NCBI GenBank assembly: GCA_037976565.1
Contig: CP137666.1
Location: forward strand, 52,603,271-52,667,270
DNA from: Mesocentrotus franciscanus
Taxonomy: Eukaryota > Echinodermata > Echinoidea > Camarodonta > Strongylocentrotidae
Reading direction: 5' to 3'
Length of the DNA stretch: 64,000 nucleotides
The notes beneath the pieces were generated by a model, which had not been told where the DNA came from, ran no database searches, and was given only the letters and a program-made list of their open reading frames with translations. How positions within the stretch are numbered: the stretch's first letter is position 1; every line of letters begins with the position of its first letter. Position numbers and translations under genes: made by a program. Below, one piece after another: positions 1-10,323 of this stretch.

Positions 1-468
1 ATCTTACCAAATGGCTCTAGTTTCCTGTCTCGATACTTAATTTGTTCAGTAGAATTAATCGAGCCTTTTGATAGCAAATTGTTTCGGCAAGGACATGGCG
101 AAATACAAATTAGATCTCTTTTCATAAGGAAGTTTATAATGCAGACTGAGGAGATTTCTTTATGATGATTACTTGGCATCAGTTATGCATTCACAGGAAT
201 ATATTTATCAAGTGCCGTTATTTTCCACATTGATTTGGATAATGCAACAACCTTGGAAGAAATAATTATTATGTATACACGAATGGAGAAGAGGTATATA
301 ACTACCTTCAAGTTTACTTCATCAAAGTTAACAACTCACCTTCATGAAAGAAATTTTTTAGTTCTTGGAAATACTGACGAATTAAAAAAGTTGGACAACT
401 ATCATACCTTATAATTAAAAAAGTGATTTTGAACTGTTATCATATTTGCTGCGATTTAAACCACAGAC
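1..468. other. AT-rich upstream flank of first receptor pseudogene
   Basis: I see no coding potential or repeat here. The last bases before the ATG at 469 read CAG then AC then ATG, with AG at 465-466. This resembles a 3' splice site lying two bases before the start codon, and the same arrangement precedes the intact A-type gene at 15354. Confidence 0.4.
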
Positions 469-2291
469 ATGGGGATTTTCAGTCTATCCACAATTATGTT
501 ATGCGTGACTTGGTCTACAATATTTTCTGCTGGGTCTGCTTTATCCGGGGAGAGAGCTTTAAACATCGGGGATGACATAACCCTGGATTGTGTAACTAAT
601 TGGAATCCTAATATTACTCTTTACTGGTTTCAGAGAAAGATAGAATCATCACGAAATACTTACATGGCAACGGCTGGCCCCCAAAGTGAGAATGGGTACA
701 TTTGGCAACATTTCCGAAATGACACGCGCTTTTCGTACAGCTATAAAAACGTTTTCTTCTAGTGAAATGAAAATTGCTCTTACACTTTACATATCCAACA
801 TAACTGAGGAAAATTCAGCCAACTACATTTGTATTTCATATAATACTCGATCATTCGAAAGAAAATACTTGTATATGTAAGATGTCCGTGCCATCTATTG
901 CATATGTTCTTTGGAATCAAATGTGGTATGTCATCTTTTGGGGTTACATTAATATTTTGAGTGATTCTTTATCGGTATCTCTCAGGGTTGATAGAAGAAC
1001 TGTCACAGGGATGTTTAACGATAGCCGTTTCGAATTCTCATCAAGACTTTTAAATGAATCAACACACCACCATTCTATTGAACTATCTCCCTCGGATGGC
1101 ACCCTATCAAGTATTTCCTGAACTCTTCCCATTGAATCTAGCCGGTCATCCGAGCAGGCAATGACGACGTTCACCCCCACCAAAACTCACCCATCATCCA
1201 CGAACACAGTGAAAATGTTCTTCCCAACTCATCCTAACCCATCATCCCAACAAAAGACGATTTCGGCTTTCCCCTCTCAGGCTAGTCCGTCATCCACACA
1301 AAAGACGACTTCGGTGTTCCCCTCTCATCCTAACCCGTCATCCACACAGAAGACGACTTCTGTCTTCTTCTCTCAGGCTAATCCGTCATCCACAGAGAAG
1401 ACGACTACGGTCTTCTTTACCCAGCTTGATCCATCACCATATACCTCATCAGAATATGGCACTTCTCTTTTGCCAAATACGACACCACCGCCCTTCTGGC
1501 AGCCTTCAACCCCGACCACTGTAGGTTCACCAATGGAAGACAGAACATCCGAGCCGAGCACAACATCACCAGCGTATATGTATATTACTCAGGTACAACA
1601 CGATATCACAACCTACGAAAGTGGCTCCAGCAGTACTACTGTCCCAGACTTTACCTTCCACAACAGTGAGATTAAAATTTGTCATTTGCAGGGAAATGAG
1701 TTGAACATAGATCGCTCTCATTACTACGCACCAATCATGAATCTTGGGACAGAGCCAGGTGTTTCATTCGTGGATGAAACCAAAGTTATGAATATCACTT
1801 CAAGTGATATTGAAAAATTCGAAGTCGGTTCTCTCTGGCAAAGGACTTGCTGAAAACGCAATGAACGAAGACTGCTGCGCCATTTCAGAGAAAAGTTGAA
1901 AGGCACTCTAGGACAAGATGTCCCTGAAGTCCATTTATATGTTGAACTTGAAAATGACCATGCATCGCGTCGTTTCCCTGATGTGTTTCCATTTTCTCCT
2001 CGTGCAGAAATTCAACCTGAGCAAGAATCTCACAATGACTCAACAACCAACCACCAGGAACTCTCTGGAGAATCGTCAGAGGGGATTCCAAAAGAACCGG
2101 TGAATGAAACCGTGGAACCAAATACAACTAAATCCAGACTGAATTTTGTTCTAGAACACACCTCAGTAAAACAAAATTCCTCCTATAATCTTTCCTCTGA
2201 GATTTGTCCCGCTGATCCTCCGCTGAAGAAAGATTTTGGTGGCGGACTTCCGGGACACCGATACGTAAATATAAATACAGATCGAGTATGA
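469..2291 (+). pseudogene. A-subfamily Ig receptor pseudogene
   Basis: This is a broken relative of the intact receptor gene at 15354. A hydrophobic leader beginning MGIF is followed by a V-set Ig start (TLDC then an LYW core), which runs to a stop at 760-762. The rest of the Ig domain (ISNIT, then NYIC) continues in the next frame to 880, and the second Ig-like part continues in the third frame from 882. A TGA at 1119-1121 replaces the conserved Cys codon of the second domain. The same frame then runs through a Thr/Ser-rich stalk to a second TGA at 1851-1853 and on through a tyrosine-motif tail (LYVELEND, RYVNI) to 2291. The transmembrane segment found in the intact gene is missing, because the stalk joins the tail directly near 1630. 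With two frameshifts, two stops and no membrane anchor it is very probably non-functional. Confidence 0.8.
1239..1430 (+). repeat. 48-bp coding tandem repeat in receptor stalk
   Basis: About four copies of a 48-bp unit encode a 16-residue Pro/Ser/Thr-rich repeat (PSSTQKTTSVFPSHPN-like). The phrase ccgtcatcc recurs at 1287, 1335 and 1383, exactly 48 bp apart. The composition suits an O-glycosylated mucin-like stalk. The intact A gene has only one comparable PSSKQRTTS segment at this place, so the array expanded in this copy. Confidence 0.75.
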
Positions 2292-2302
2292 AATAGCATT
2301 TA

Positions 2303-3330
2303 ATGTCATGCTTAACATATTTCAAAAATCCGGCTTCGAGATGTTCTGCATTTGGCCACTTGGAATGTGCCTGTAAAATTTCAAGAAAAATAAAGATCGT
2401 TCTGGGGGCCAAAAGCGTGAACCCGATTTGCCCCATAGACAATGCGTGTAATGCATGGACGGAAAACGTACAGGATCTGTATTATGACCGGACTTAAATT
2501 GTTTTTTTTTCTCTCTTTATGTCTCTGTATGGGCTGTATGTGGTATCATTGGAAAGAAAATTTCATGGTTGTTATTGTAAACCACTCTCTTTTTTTCTAT
2601 GATAATCCTATCAAAACACGTGATGTAAAATAGACTTATAGGACAAAAATGGCGACTAAAATGTCATGCTTGACCGATTTTAAAAATCCGGCTTCGAGAT
2701 GCTCTGCATTTGGCCACTTAGAATGTGCCTGTACAATTTCAAGAAAAAAAAATCGTTTTGGGGGCCAAAAGCGTGAACCCGATTTGCCCCATAGACAATG
2801 CGTGTAATGCATGGGCGAAAAACGTACAGGATCTGTATTATGACCGGACTTAATTTTTATCTCTCTCTCTCTTTATGTCTCTTTATGGGCCGTATTTGGT
2901 GTCATTGGAAAGAGAATTTCATGGTTGTTATTGTAAATCACTCTCTTTTTTTTCTATGATAATCCTATCGAAACACGTGATGTAAATAGACTTATAGGAC
3001 AAAATGGCGACTAAAATGTCATGCTTGACCGATTTTAAAAATCCGGCTTGGAGAAGCCCTGCGTTTGGCAACCCAGAACACGCTTGCAAAATTTCAAGGA
3101 AATAAAGGGATGGTAGGGGGCGAAAAGCAGTCTGAAAATGACGTCACAGCCGATACGTGTTATAACTTGGCGGAAACTCAGCAGAATTCCTATAGTGACC
3201 CTTGTTCAAACGCAATTTACTCAAATATTTCTGTGATAACATATAACGTGTTTGGTATCATTCGAAAGGGCACTTTATTGCGGTCAGTTTGTCACCATTG
3301 TTATCTACGCGCAATGTACTGCACGCATTA
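2303..3330. repeat. Tandem repeat, about 356-bp unit, 2.9 copies
   Basis: The phrase atgtcatgctt recurs at 2303, 2661 and 3016, giving periods of 358 and 355 bp. The first two copies match almost throughout, including a shared block near ggggccaaaagcgtgaacc, while the third diverges after about 100 bp. The array starts 12 bp after the last codon of the receptor pseudogene. No coding content is recognised, and the short open frames inside are not conserved between units. Confidence 0.75.
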
Positions 3331-4380
3331 AACGCGCTATTACGTAATGCATAGTAAATTCATTATTTTTGGCGATAACTATGCGCTGATGTCATCGAAT
3401 TTTACCAAACTTGGCAGATAGTTGTCACGTATATGGATACATATTTCTGCCAAGTTTTATTGATGTAGTTATAAAGATCGCCATTTTAGAGCAAGTTGAA
3501 GTTATTTCGGAGTTTTCTTGAAAATGGCGAATTTGGAGGGCAATTTTCTCAAATTTGGTCAGCGTTAGGGTAATAATTTTGTATATGGCTGGAAAGGACA
3601 TATCTTCAAATATCTAAATCCAAAAAAGGGTACGGGTTTGGCCAGAAACGATGGAGATACGGCCTCAGTAAGAAAGCCCATTCCCAGAACTTTAGAGGGC
3701 GTTGTTTATTTTTTGCGTAGCCATTGGAGCATGAAATTTGGCACGGCTATGTGCAATTATTAGATAAAGATACTGTAAGATTTAAAAACAAAACGGAATT
3801 TATATGAGAAAGTTATGGCAGTTTTAGATTTTTAGGGGGGGGGCCATTTTTCAAGAATTTGAGAGATTTTTGACGGAGTCGGTTTCAGATTTGAATTTTG
3901 AGTACAAAGATGGCATTTTGAAGGTCAGGTTATGGTCGCAGATGAAAGAACATCTCTTGGACTATCTAGAGGAATTTGTTAGAAGTTTGTAGGATCTAGG
4001 ATGGTGGAGATAGGAAGGAAGAAAGAAAGGCCTTAAAATGGACCAGACATGGACTAAATGGCGCCTGGACGGTTATGCATGAGTGATTTCGAAAATCGAA
4101 GAATGTAGTGACCTGGATGAGATGCTAGAGATGATGCCTACGAAATTTAAAAGAAAAAGGCATAACAAGCACTACGTGCAAAACGAATGCGATTTTCTGA
4201 CGAGGAAAACAAGGAAAAGGAGAAGAAGAATATTAATGGGGCAGAATGTGAACGAAAACAAGGCAATGACGAAGATCGTCATTGCAATAATGACTTTATA
4301 TAAGAATTAAAAAGAACATACCTAGTTTATACCGAGTCGTCTGGAAGTTTGATCAGGGACACCGATGAAACTGCACTCAC
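3331..4380. other. Intergenic, nothing recognised
   Basis: This roughly 1-kb stretch has no recognisable gene. A short Lys/Arg-rich open frame at 4083-4310 has no visible domain and no coding support. The sequence may be the decayed interior of a transposon, but I see no ends. Confidence 0.3.
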
Positions 4381-4530
4381 GTTGACGTTTTCACGACGAC
4401 GGGGATTCACGGAAATTGCCCCCGACTCCCGTCGTGTAATTTGGATGGGAACGTGGGCACAGAAGCTCGCGCATGCGCAGGGGATAAATAGACGTCACGC
4501 GTAGTATCCCACGTCGGGTGCCTAAATCGA
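4381..4530. promoter_or_regulatory. CpG-rich promoter-like patch with NRF1 and CRE-like sites
   Basis: This GC- and CpG-rich island in AT-rich DNA contains a perfect NRF-1-type palindrome (GCGCATGCGC, about 4470) and, 16 bp further on, a CRE-like GACGTCACG. An inverted pair (acgacggg and cccgtcgt) lies just upstream. I see no gene clearly attached on either side, so this could be a lone promoter, a transposon promoter or chance. The motifs are seen; the function is inferred. Confidence 0.3.
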
Positions 4531-5590
4531 AAGCTCGCTAATGCCTTTCCGTTGCGAAAGTATCTCCAGAAACCCTTCCCCATCCGCCAGATGACTCGCG
4601 AGCAGCGGATTCTCAACTACCGGCTGTCCCATGCCCGACGTAGGGTGAAAAAATGCATTCGGCATTCTTTCTTCCAGATTCCGCCAGGTGTCGAATCGGG
4701 CAGTATACACTGAAGATAATTTTGTGCAACTCTTCTGTACATGAGCAAACTGTTTTATTTCTTTCTTGGTCAAAGTTTGGTCATAAATGTTTAAAAATTA
4801 AAATTAAATTTTTATTAGGCAAACTCTCGGTTTTGACCACTTATTTTTTCTAAGAGGAGTAAAAGTTGGTCACTAGTACATCGGTTATATACTTACCCAC
4901 AACAGTTGGGAAAAATATTCTACATAGTATAGGTATGAATATGAATCATCAGTTGCAGATGCGTTTGGATGGGCCGATTTACTAACTGTCACCAAATGCG
5001 TAGAATGTATGTAAAAACTTGTACTTGATTTGACCAAATGGATAGGGATAGAGGATAGGATAGGTTATGGAAGGAAATGATAGGATAAGAGTTTAGAAAC
5101 TAATAACCAAGAGCGGTTTTGAAAAGCAGGTTTCTTTCTTTTTTGTTGTTGTTCTTTGTTTAACCAACTGTCTAATATGTTTAATATAGACCCAAAATTA
5201 GTCAAATAGTTGGTCATTTTTTTACCAACATTATTTGCTGTGTAATGTCGGTGTTTTCCATTTACTTTCCTGTAATTTCTTGCCTACTGTAGTGCATAAT
5301 TACTAGTATTTTCCCCCTTTTTATGTTTCAGGGTACTGCACACCACCTTGCAAGTGCGACCGGACAACCAAAATCATCAAGCCCTGCCTGGTTCTACACA
5401 ATACCATGCGAGATCGGTATCCTCAGCTTCAAAATGAAAAGCCGGACGAGGAAAGTGACGGCGTCACTGTGCCTGGTTCCTGGCGCGATGCCGGGCCGGG
5501 GTACTTATGGACTCCGAGCGGGAGGGTAGAATTGGCTCGCGATCAACACGTGAAGGCCGGGAGCTCAGGCAACGGTCAGATGAGCATATT
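4531..5590. other. Intergenic, nothing recognised
   Basis: AT-rich sequence with short GC-richer patches near 4600 and 5340-5560. No receptor 5' end is visible here, although one would be expected upstream of the truncated receptor at 7655. It may have been removed when the neighbouring repeat element rearranged. Confidence 0.3.
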
Positions 5591-6810
5591 TTGATACCTT
5601 ATTATTGACACTGGCAGGTAACTAATTGGGTTGAGGTCCAGGAGGCGGAGCCCCCAGAAGCTCAGGGGTTTTAGGCATTAAATTACCGTCAGATTAGCAT
5701 CCAGGGATCCGCCTTAGGGCCCTAGGTGGGGTCCAGGTAGCAGAGCCACCGGAAGTGCAGGGGTTTTAGTCATATAATAACGGTCAGATAAGCATATTAT
5801 GATACCTTATTTTTGGCACTGGCAGGTAACTAATTGGGTTGAATTCCAGGAGGCGGAGCCCCCAGAAGCTCAGGGGTTTTAGGCATTGAATTACCGTCAG
5901 ATAAACATCCAGAGGTCCGCCTTAGGGCCCTAGATGGGGTCCAGGTAGCAGAGCCACCGGAAGTGCAGGGGTTTTAGGCATATAATAACGGTCAGATGAG
6001 CATATTTTGATACCTTATTTGTGACACTGGCAGGTCACTAATTGGGTTGAGGTCCAGGAGGTGGAGCCCCCAGAAGCTCAGGGGTTTTAGGCATTGAATT
6101 ACCGTAAGATGAGCATCCAGGGGCCCGCCTTAGGCCCTTTGGTTGGGTCTATGGGGCAGAGCCCCCGGAAGCTCATTTGTTTTAGGCGTTTAAACACCGC
6201 CAGATGAGCATATTGTGACACTGGCAGGACACTAATTGGCAAGGGGTCCAGGGGGCGGAGACCCCAGAAGCTCAGGGGTTTTAGGCATTTTATAATGGTA
6301 AGATAAGCACTCATGGACCCGCCTTAGGGCCCCTGGTAGGGTCGAGGGGGCGGAGCCCTCGGAAGTTCTGGGGTTTTAGGCATTTAAATACGGTCAGACG
6401 AACATATTTTGATACCTTATTTGTGACACTGGCAGGACACTAATTGGCGTGAGGTTCAGTGGGCGGAGCCCCAAGAAGCTCAGGGGCTTTAGGCATTAAA
6501 TTGCCGTCAGATTAGCATCCAGGGATCCGCCTTAGGGCCCTAGGTGGGGTCCAGGTAGCAGAGCCACCGGAAGTGCAGGGGTTTTAGGCATATAATAACG
6601 GTCAGATGAGCTTATTTTGATACCTTATTTTGACACTGGCAGGTAACTAAAAAAGCTCAGGGGTTTTAGGCATTAAATTACCGTAAGATGAGGGGCCCAG
6701 GGGCCCGCCTTAGGGCCCTAGGTGGCCCTCAGCCGTTTCAGGCATTTAATCAAGTTCAGATGAGCATATTTTGATACCTCATTGTTTTTGTGACACTGGC
6801 AGGTCACTAT
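5590..6810. repeat. Roughly 207-bp tandem repeat array, arm of a foldback-type element
   Basis: The phrase cactggcaggwmactaattgg recurs at about 5609, 5818, 6024, 6219, 6427 and 6634, with a last partial unit near 6792, giving a period of 195-209 bp. Each unit contains two similar halves built around a GGAGCCCC...AGAAGCTCAGGGG core and a CCGCCTTAGGGCCCTAGG core. The same units occur in both orientations at 49300-49680 and 50840-51170 inside the large palindromic element, so this array is an arm of the same family. Confidence 0.75.
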
Positions 6811-7099
6811 TATTTTTTTCTTTCTCTCTTTCTTTCTATTTCTCATTAATATACTTTTTCAAAAAAGTTGGGGGGGGGCAGCTCGAGACCCCTGAGCCCT
6901 CCCGTTCCGCGAGCCCTGACATGTATGCCTTTAAATAAGCGTATTTCTTGCCTGACTGTAAATTTAGGAATTTGTCACTTTCCAACAAACGCATAAAAAA
7001 GTATAATTTACTAAAAATTGAGGACAAATCTCGGATAATTATGTCATTTCAGCAACATTTGTAAATCCCCGGTATCAAATTAGAAATGAACCACGTTTG

Positions 7100-7654
7100 A
7101 ATTTAATTTGGGAGAGGGCAGCTCCCCGCCAAGCCAGCCCCATTAGTACGCCAGTGCCCCCGATCTACACCTTGTTTGCGGGAAAAATCGCAACTCATCT
7201 CCCTTTCCTTTGTTCTTTCTCTTTTTTTCTTTCCCTTTCTCTCCTCTTTCCCTTTCCCTTCCCGTCCTTCTCTCTCTTTGAGGTTCGCTGGGAGGGGAGG
7301 CAAGGGCCTTTCGCCCCCGATCCACACGTTGTTGGCGGGATTAACCGCAACTGATCTCCCCTGCTTTTCACCCTTTTCTTTTCTTCTTCTTTTTCTTCAC
7401 TTTATCTCCTCTTTTCCTTTTTTTTTATTTCCCTTTCCTTCCTTCTCCCTTATTTTTTTGATGGGGGAGGCAACAGCCTGGGAGGTAAGGCCCTTTCACC
7501 CCCGATCTCCTTCTTTTCCCCCTTTTCTTTTCTTTTTCCTCTTCTTTCTTTCCCTTTCTTTCCTCTTTTCCTTTCTCTTCTTTTCCTTCTCTCTATCTCT
7601 CTCTCTTTTTTGGGGGGCAAGGCCTGCTCGCCCCGCCCCCTGGACCCGCACCTG
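7100..7654 (+). mobile_element. Terminal part of foldback-type element, pyrimidine-rich
   Basis: Long C/T-rich tracts alternate with GGGGAGGCAAGGGCC-type spacers. The segment matches the right-hand inner arm of the palindromic element at 51180-51630. It ends at 7654 in CTGGACCCGCACCTG, the inverted form of the CAGGCGC(A/G)GATCCAG terminus seen at 48647. The next base is codon sequence of a receptor Ig domain. The opposite end of the element was not found upstream, so the insertion has been rearranged or deleted on its left. Confidence 0.65.
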
Positions 7655-8142
7655 GATAACATGACCCTAGATTGCATTACGGACTGGGATCCAGCTATTA
7701 ATATGTATTGGGCTCGGCGCAAGCTTGGATCATCCCAATACTTATTTTTGAAAAATACCGTTATGATCCTCGTATTTCCGTCAGTTACCAGAGATTTGTA
7801 AACGTGAGTAGGATTTTTACGCTTAGGATTTCAAACATTACAGAGCAAGATTCAGCCATGTACATTTGTACTTCAACAAAAGCTAACAACCCATATTTGT
7901 ATTTTTATGACATCAGTGTTGTAACTTGCAATTGTTCGATTGATATAAACGTTAGGTGTGATCTCATCGGTGTCAATAGCCCTAAGTGGCTACCTGTGAC
8001 TATCATCTTTAATGGAGGAACTGTTGAAACTGGGGTGCTTGGAAATCGTCTGACATTTAGCCCTAATTTTCTTAAGGAGTTGGCACATGAAAATTCCATC
8101 CATGTGTTTTCAGATGATGGTCAAATATCAAATATAACATAA
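7655..8142 (+). pseudogene. A-subfamily receptor Ig ectodomain, 5' truncated
   Basis: This begins abruptly inside the V-set domain (DNMTLDC, matching residues near Cys42 of the intact A gene), directly after the foldback terminus, with no leader. An internal deletion with frameshift near 7745 removes the strand between the YW core and RISVSY. The frame continues through ITEQDSAMYIC and the second Cys-rich domain (VVTCNC, MRC-like, NGGTV) to a stop at 8140-8142, where a small insertion breaks the NITC motif. The Ser/Thr stalk, about 600 bp in the intact gene, is deleted: sequence matching the end of the stalk (TKRPSEFSL) follows within 30 bp. Confidence 0.75.
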
Positions 8143-8165
8143 CATGCATTTCTACAATAACAGAT

Positions 8166-8447
8166 ATGAACACAAAACTGAACACCAAGAGGCCGTCGGA
8201 ATTCTCGCTTCGACAGACAGAAAATACATCTACGTCATCTCAGGCAACGTTATCTACTACTGGGACAACTAGCCAGCAGACAATTGAGGAAGAGAGTGAC
8301 ATTAAACATATAATAATTCTGCTTTGTGTTAGTATTTCAGCAGGGGTCATTTTTATGGCAGTCCTCATTGTGATGAAGTTTCGGAGACGATGTTACAAAT
8401 CAAGCAACTTGGACACAATTGAAGACTGTTCGGATTCCACTAATGGG
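8166..8447 (+). CDS. Receptor stalk end, transmembrane helix and juxtamembrane exon
   Basis: The open frame holds the membrane-proximal stalk (TKRPSEFSL, shared with the intact A gene) and a transmembrane helix nearly identical to it (ALCVSISAGVIFMAV-like), then a basic stop-transfer and YKSSN. After codon GGG at 8445-8447 there is a good donor, GGG|GTAAGA. The frame ends soon after if it is not spliced. Splicing to 8842 keeps phase 0. The fragment is open but lies downstream of the broken ectodomain, so it is expressible only from an unseen upstream exon or start. Confidence 0.5.
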
Positions 8448-8841
8448 GTAAGAAGTTTGTCGTAGTAAGTGAGTTTCATAATATACCGCACACGCAGCCC
8501 CGATAAATCATTTTTTCTAGTAGATTTCAGCTAATTAAATACGCATTTACTCAATTCGGTAGCACTGGAAATCTGCAATAAATCCGAGACAACTAAATGG
8601 TTTAAAAATTAGAAACAAATGTCTATATAGATAATATACTCTACATCACTACCATTATTATTTGATAATGCACCATGAATTGTTTTTGAGAAAAACGACA
8701 TTCTATTCTTTAGGTAAACTGATTCCAAACGAGTAACATAGTTATATCATAGCTTCAACTTCATCCCACTAATTTCCCACCTATTTATCTTCTTTAAAAT
8801 GCTAGAATTTCTCCACACTCGCCATCCACCTAAACCACGAG
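8448..8841 (+). other. Candidate phase-0 intron
   Basis: GT at 8448-8449 within GTAAGA and AG at 8840-8841 after a C/T-rich stretch (tttctccacactcgccatcc) frame a 394-bp AT-rich segment that is stop-rich in the receptor frame. Both flanking reading frames are open and in phase. The intact A gene has no intron at this place, so this structure is inferred, not proven. Confidence 0.45.
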
Positions 8842-9399
8842 TACGAGAGCACAATACCCATAGCACAAACTTCTATGAGTACTGAAGTTGAAGACAACGC
8901 ACTGGCCTATCCGAGCAGCTTCTTGCCTCTCACAGATACCTCACCAACTTCACAGGATTACGAAGAAGTGGGCAACAATCTGCAGGAGGACACGGATGCT
9001 GACGACTACACCTTTCCTAACGTAAGAGGTGAGGATACTGAGGGTTACGTTGTCATGGTATCCAACGTTAAAGATGAGGATGCGTACGGTTATACCGTTC
9101 CGAATGTCACGTTCCACAACGTCATTCGAACCATTTCTGTAGATAATAACACAGATGAAAACGGCTACCTCGTCCACAATGTAAGATGTTGCAGCAAGGG
9201 TAAGACGGTGAGCTCTCCTCTGGTTCAGGATACACACACTTATGACGATAAGGAAGGAGAAGGGTACATCATTCAAACTGGAAATCGAGCCACGACCATT
9301 GACGACAAAGATGAAAATGGTTACCTCGTTCCAAGTTTCAGGCTTTGCAAGGATAAGATGATGATAACTACTTCAGATGACGGAAAGAGTGGCCAATAA
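8842..9399 (+). CDS. Alternative receptor cytoplasmic tail with repeated GYxVP motifs
   Basis: This 185-codon open frame is Asp/Glu-rich and unlike the tails of the A and B genes. It carries a tandem series of tyrosine motifs: DYEEV, DDYTFPNV, EGYVVMV, YGYTVPNV, NGYLVHNV, EGYIIQT and NGYLVPSF. Three of them fit Y-x-x-P, the class bound by Crk/Nck-type SH2 domains. The regular spacing (about 20-35 residues) suggests internal duplication. It follows the transmembrane exon at 8166-8447 and would be joined by the candidate intron. It could be a functional exon of a recombinant receptor or a leftover of a pseudogene, since the ectodomain upstream is broken. Confidence 0.55.
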   Translation, partial: YESTIPIAQTSMSTEVEDNALAYPSSFLPLTDTSPTSQDYEEVGNNLQEDTDADDYTFPNVRGEDTEGYVVMVSNVKDEDAYGYTVPNVTFHNVIRTISVDNNTDENGYLVHNVRCCSKGKTVSSPLVQDTHTYDDKEGEGYIIQTGNRATTIDDKDENGYLVPSFRLCKDKMMITTSDDGKSGQ

Positions 9400-9807
9400 G
9401 GAAAGGTCTATGCTGTTTGAATTGCCACTAGAGCCTCTACCACTGCAAACAAAGTAAAAGTGACCTTGCTATACCTATTTCTCAGCATTGGAGTTTGCAA
9501 AAGTAAGCAGTCCCTGCTGGACCATCGACAACAAAGTATTACAATGGATATCATGCAAAACGATAGCTAATCTACTGAAGCATATATATTCCCTTTAAAA
9601 CGTAGTATTGGCCGTAGTTCACATGTTGGTGTTTTTCTCAATACGCAACCTAAGAAGATATCGAAAGCAGAAAATGTATCCCTTTGTTTAAAAATGAACG
9701 TCCTATATAGCATGTCCCTACGCGACCCAGAGAAGACATATTTAGTGCTCCATGAATCTGCCGCCATAAAAAGTCTTCTTTTTCTCACTTTCAATTCATA
9801 ACACTAC
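9400..9807. other. Downstream flank, nothing recognised
   Basis: Presumed 3' flank of the receptor tail. I found no clear AATAAA signal or repeat. Confidence 0.3.
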
Positions 9808-9888
<81 letters not shown>

Positions 9889-9990
9889 TTCGGTTCTTGT
9901 ATAGCGCATATCACATTATAACGTCTCTATGCACTTCCAAAGAGCTTTGGAAATTATTATCCCGGCTTTAGCATGGCTGCCATTACGGCG
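9808..9990 (-). repeat. (TAA)n microsatellite with SINE 3' tail, reverse orientation
   Basis: About 27 ATA units (9808-9888) are followed by a reversed match to the SINE tail seen at 61150-61229 (stem phrases tatagcgc, gtctctatgcacttcc). This is the 3' end of a SINE inserted on the - strand whose (ATT)n tail has expanded. Confidence 0.6.
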
Positions 9991-10044
9991 CTCTAGCATC
10001 ACCTTGTGATCCACAGTCCGGTGACAAATCCACTCGACCACGAC

Positions 10045-10315
10045 CAGTGGCGGATCCAGGGGGGGGGGCCGGGCCCCCTCCCCTAGAAAAAAAACATGTA
10101 AAACACCCTTTTTTGGGAAGAAAAAGAAGATGGGCCCCCTCCCCTGGCGCTAAAGGGGGTGGTGGTGACAATTTTTTTCAATTTTGAAGGCAAAAATTGT
10201 GCTCACTAACCCCTCCCCACTGAGCGAAAAATCGGCCGGCACGGTTTTCAAATTTTCGCACGAAGTGGGCCCCTTTTTCGGCCCCCTCCCTTGCCGCCGG
10301 CTGGATCCGCCCCTG
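10045..10315. mobile_element. hAT-type non-autonomous element with perfect 8-bp TSD
   Basis: The 271-bp element starts CAGTGGCGGATCCAG and ends CTGGATCCGCCCCTG, imperfect 15-bp terminal inverted repeats. The 8 bases ACCACGAC occur directly before (10037-10044) and directly after (10316-10323). An 8-bp target duplication and CAGNG ends are the hallmarks of the hAT superfamily. There is no coding capacity. Confidence 0.85.
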
Positions 10316-10323
10316 ACCACGAC

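Noticed and set aside
7176..7664. 162-codon Phe/Ser/Leu-rich frame, and the Arg/Lys/Glu frames at 7103-7327 and 48573-49018
   Set aside because: Products of long C/T- or G/A-rich tracts in the foldback arms, open in several frames on both strands.
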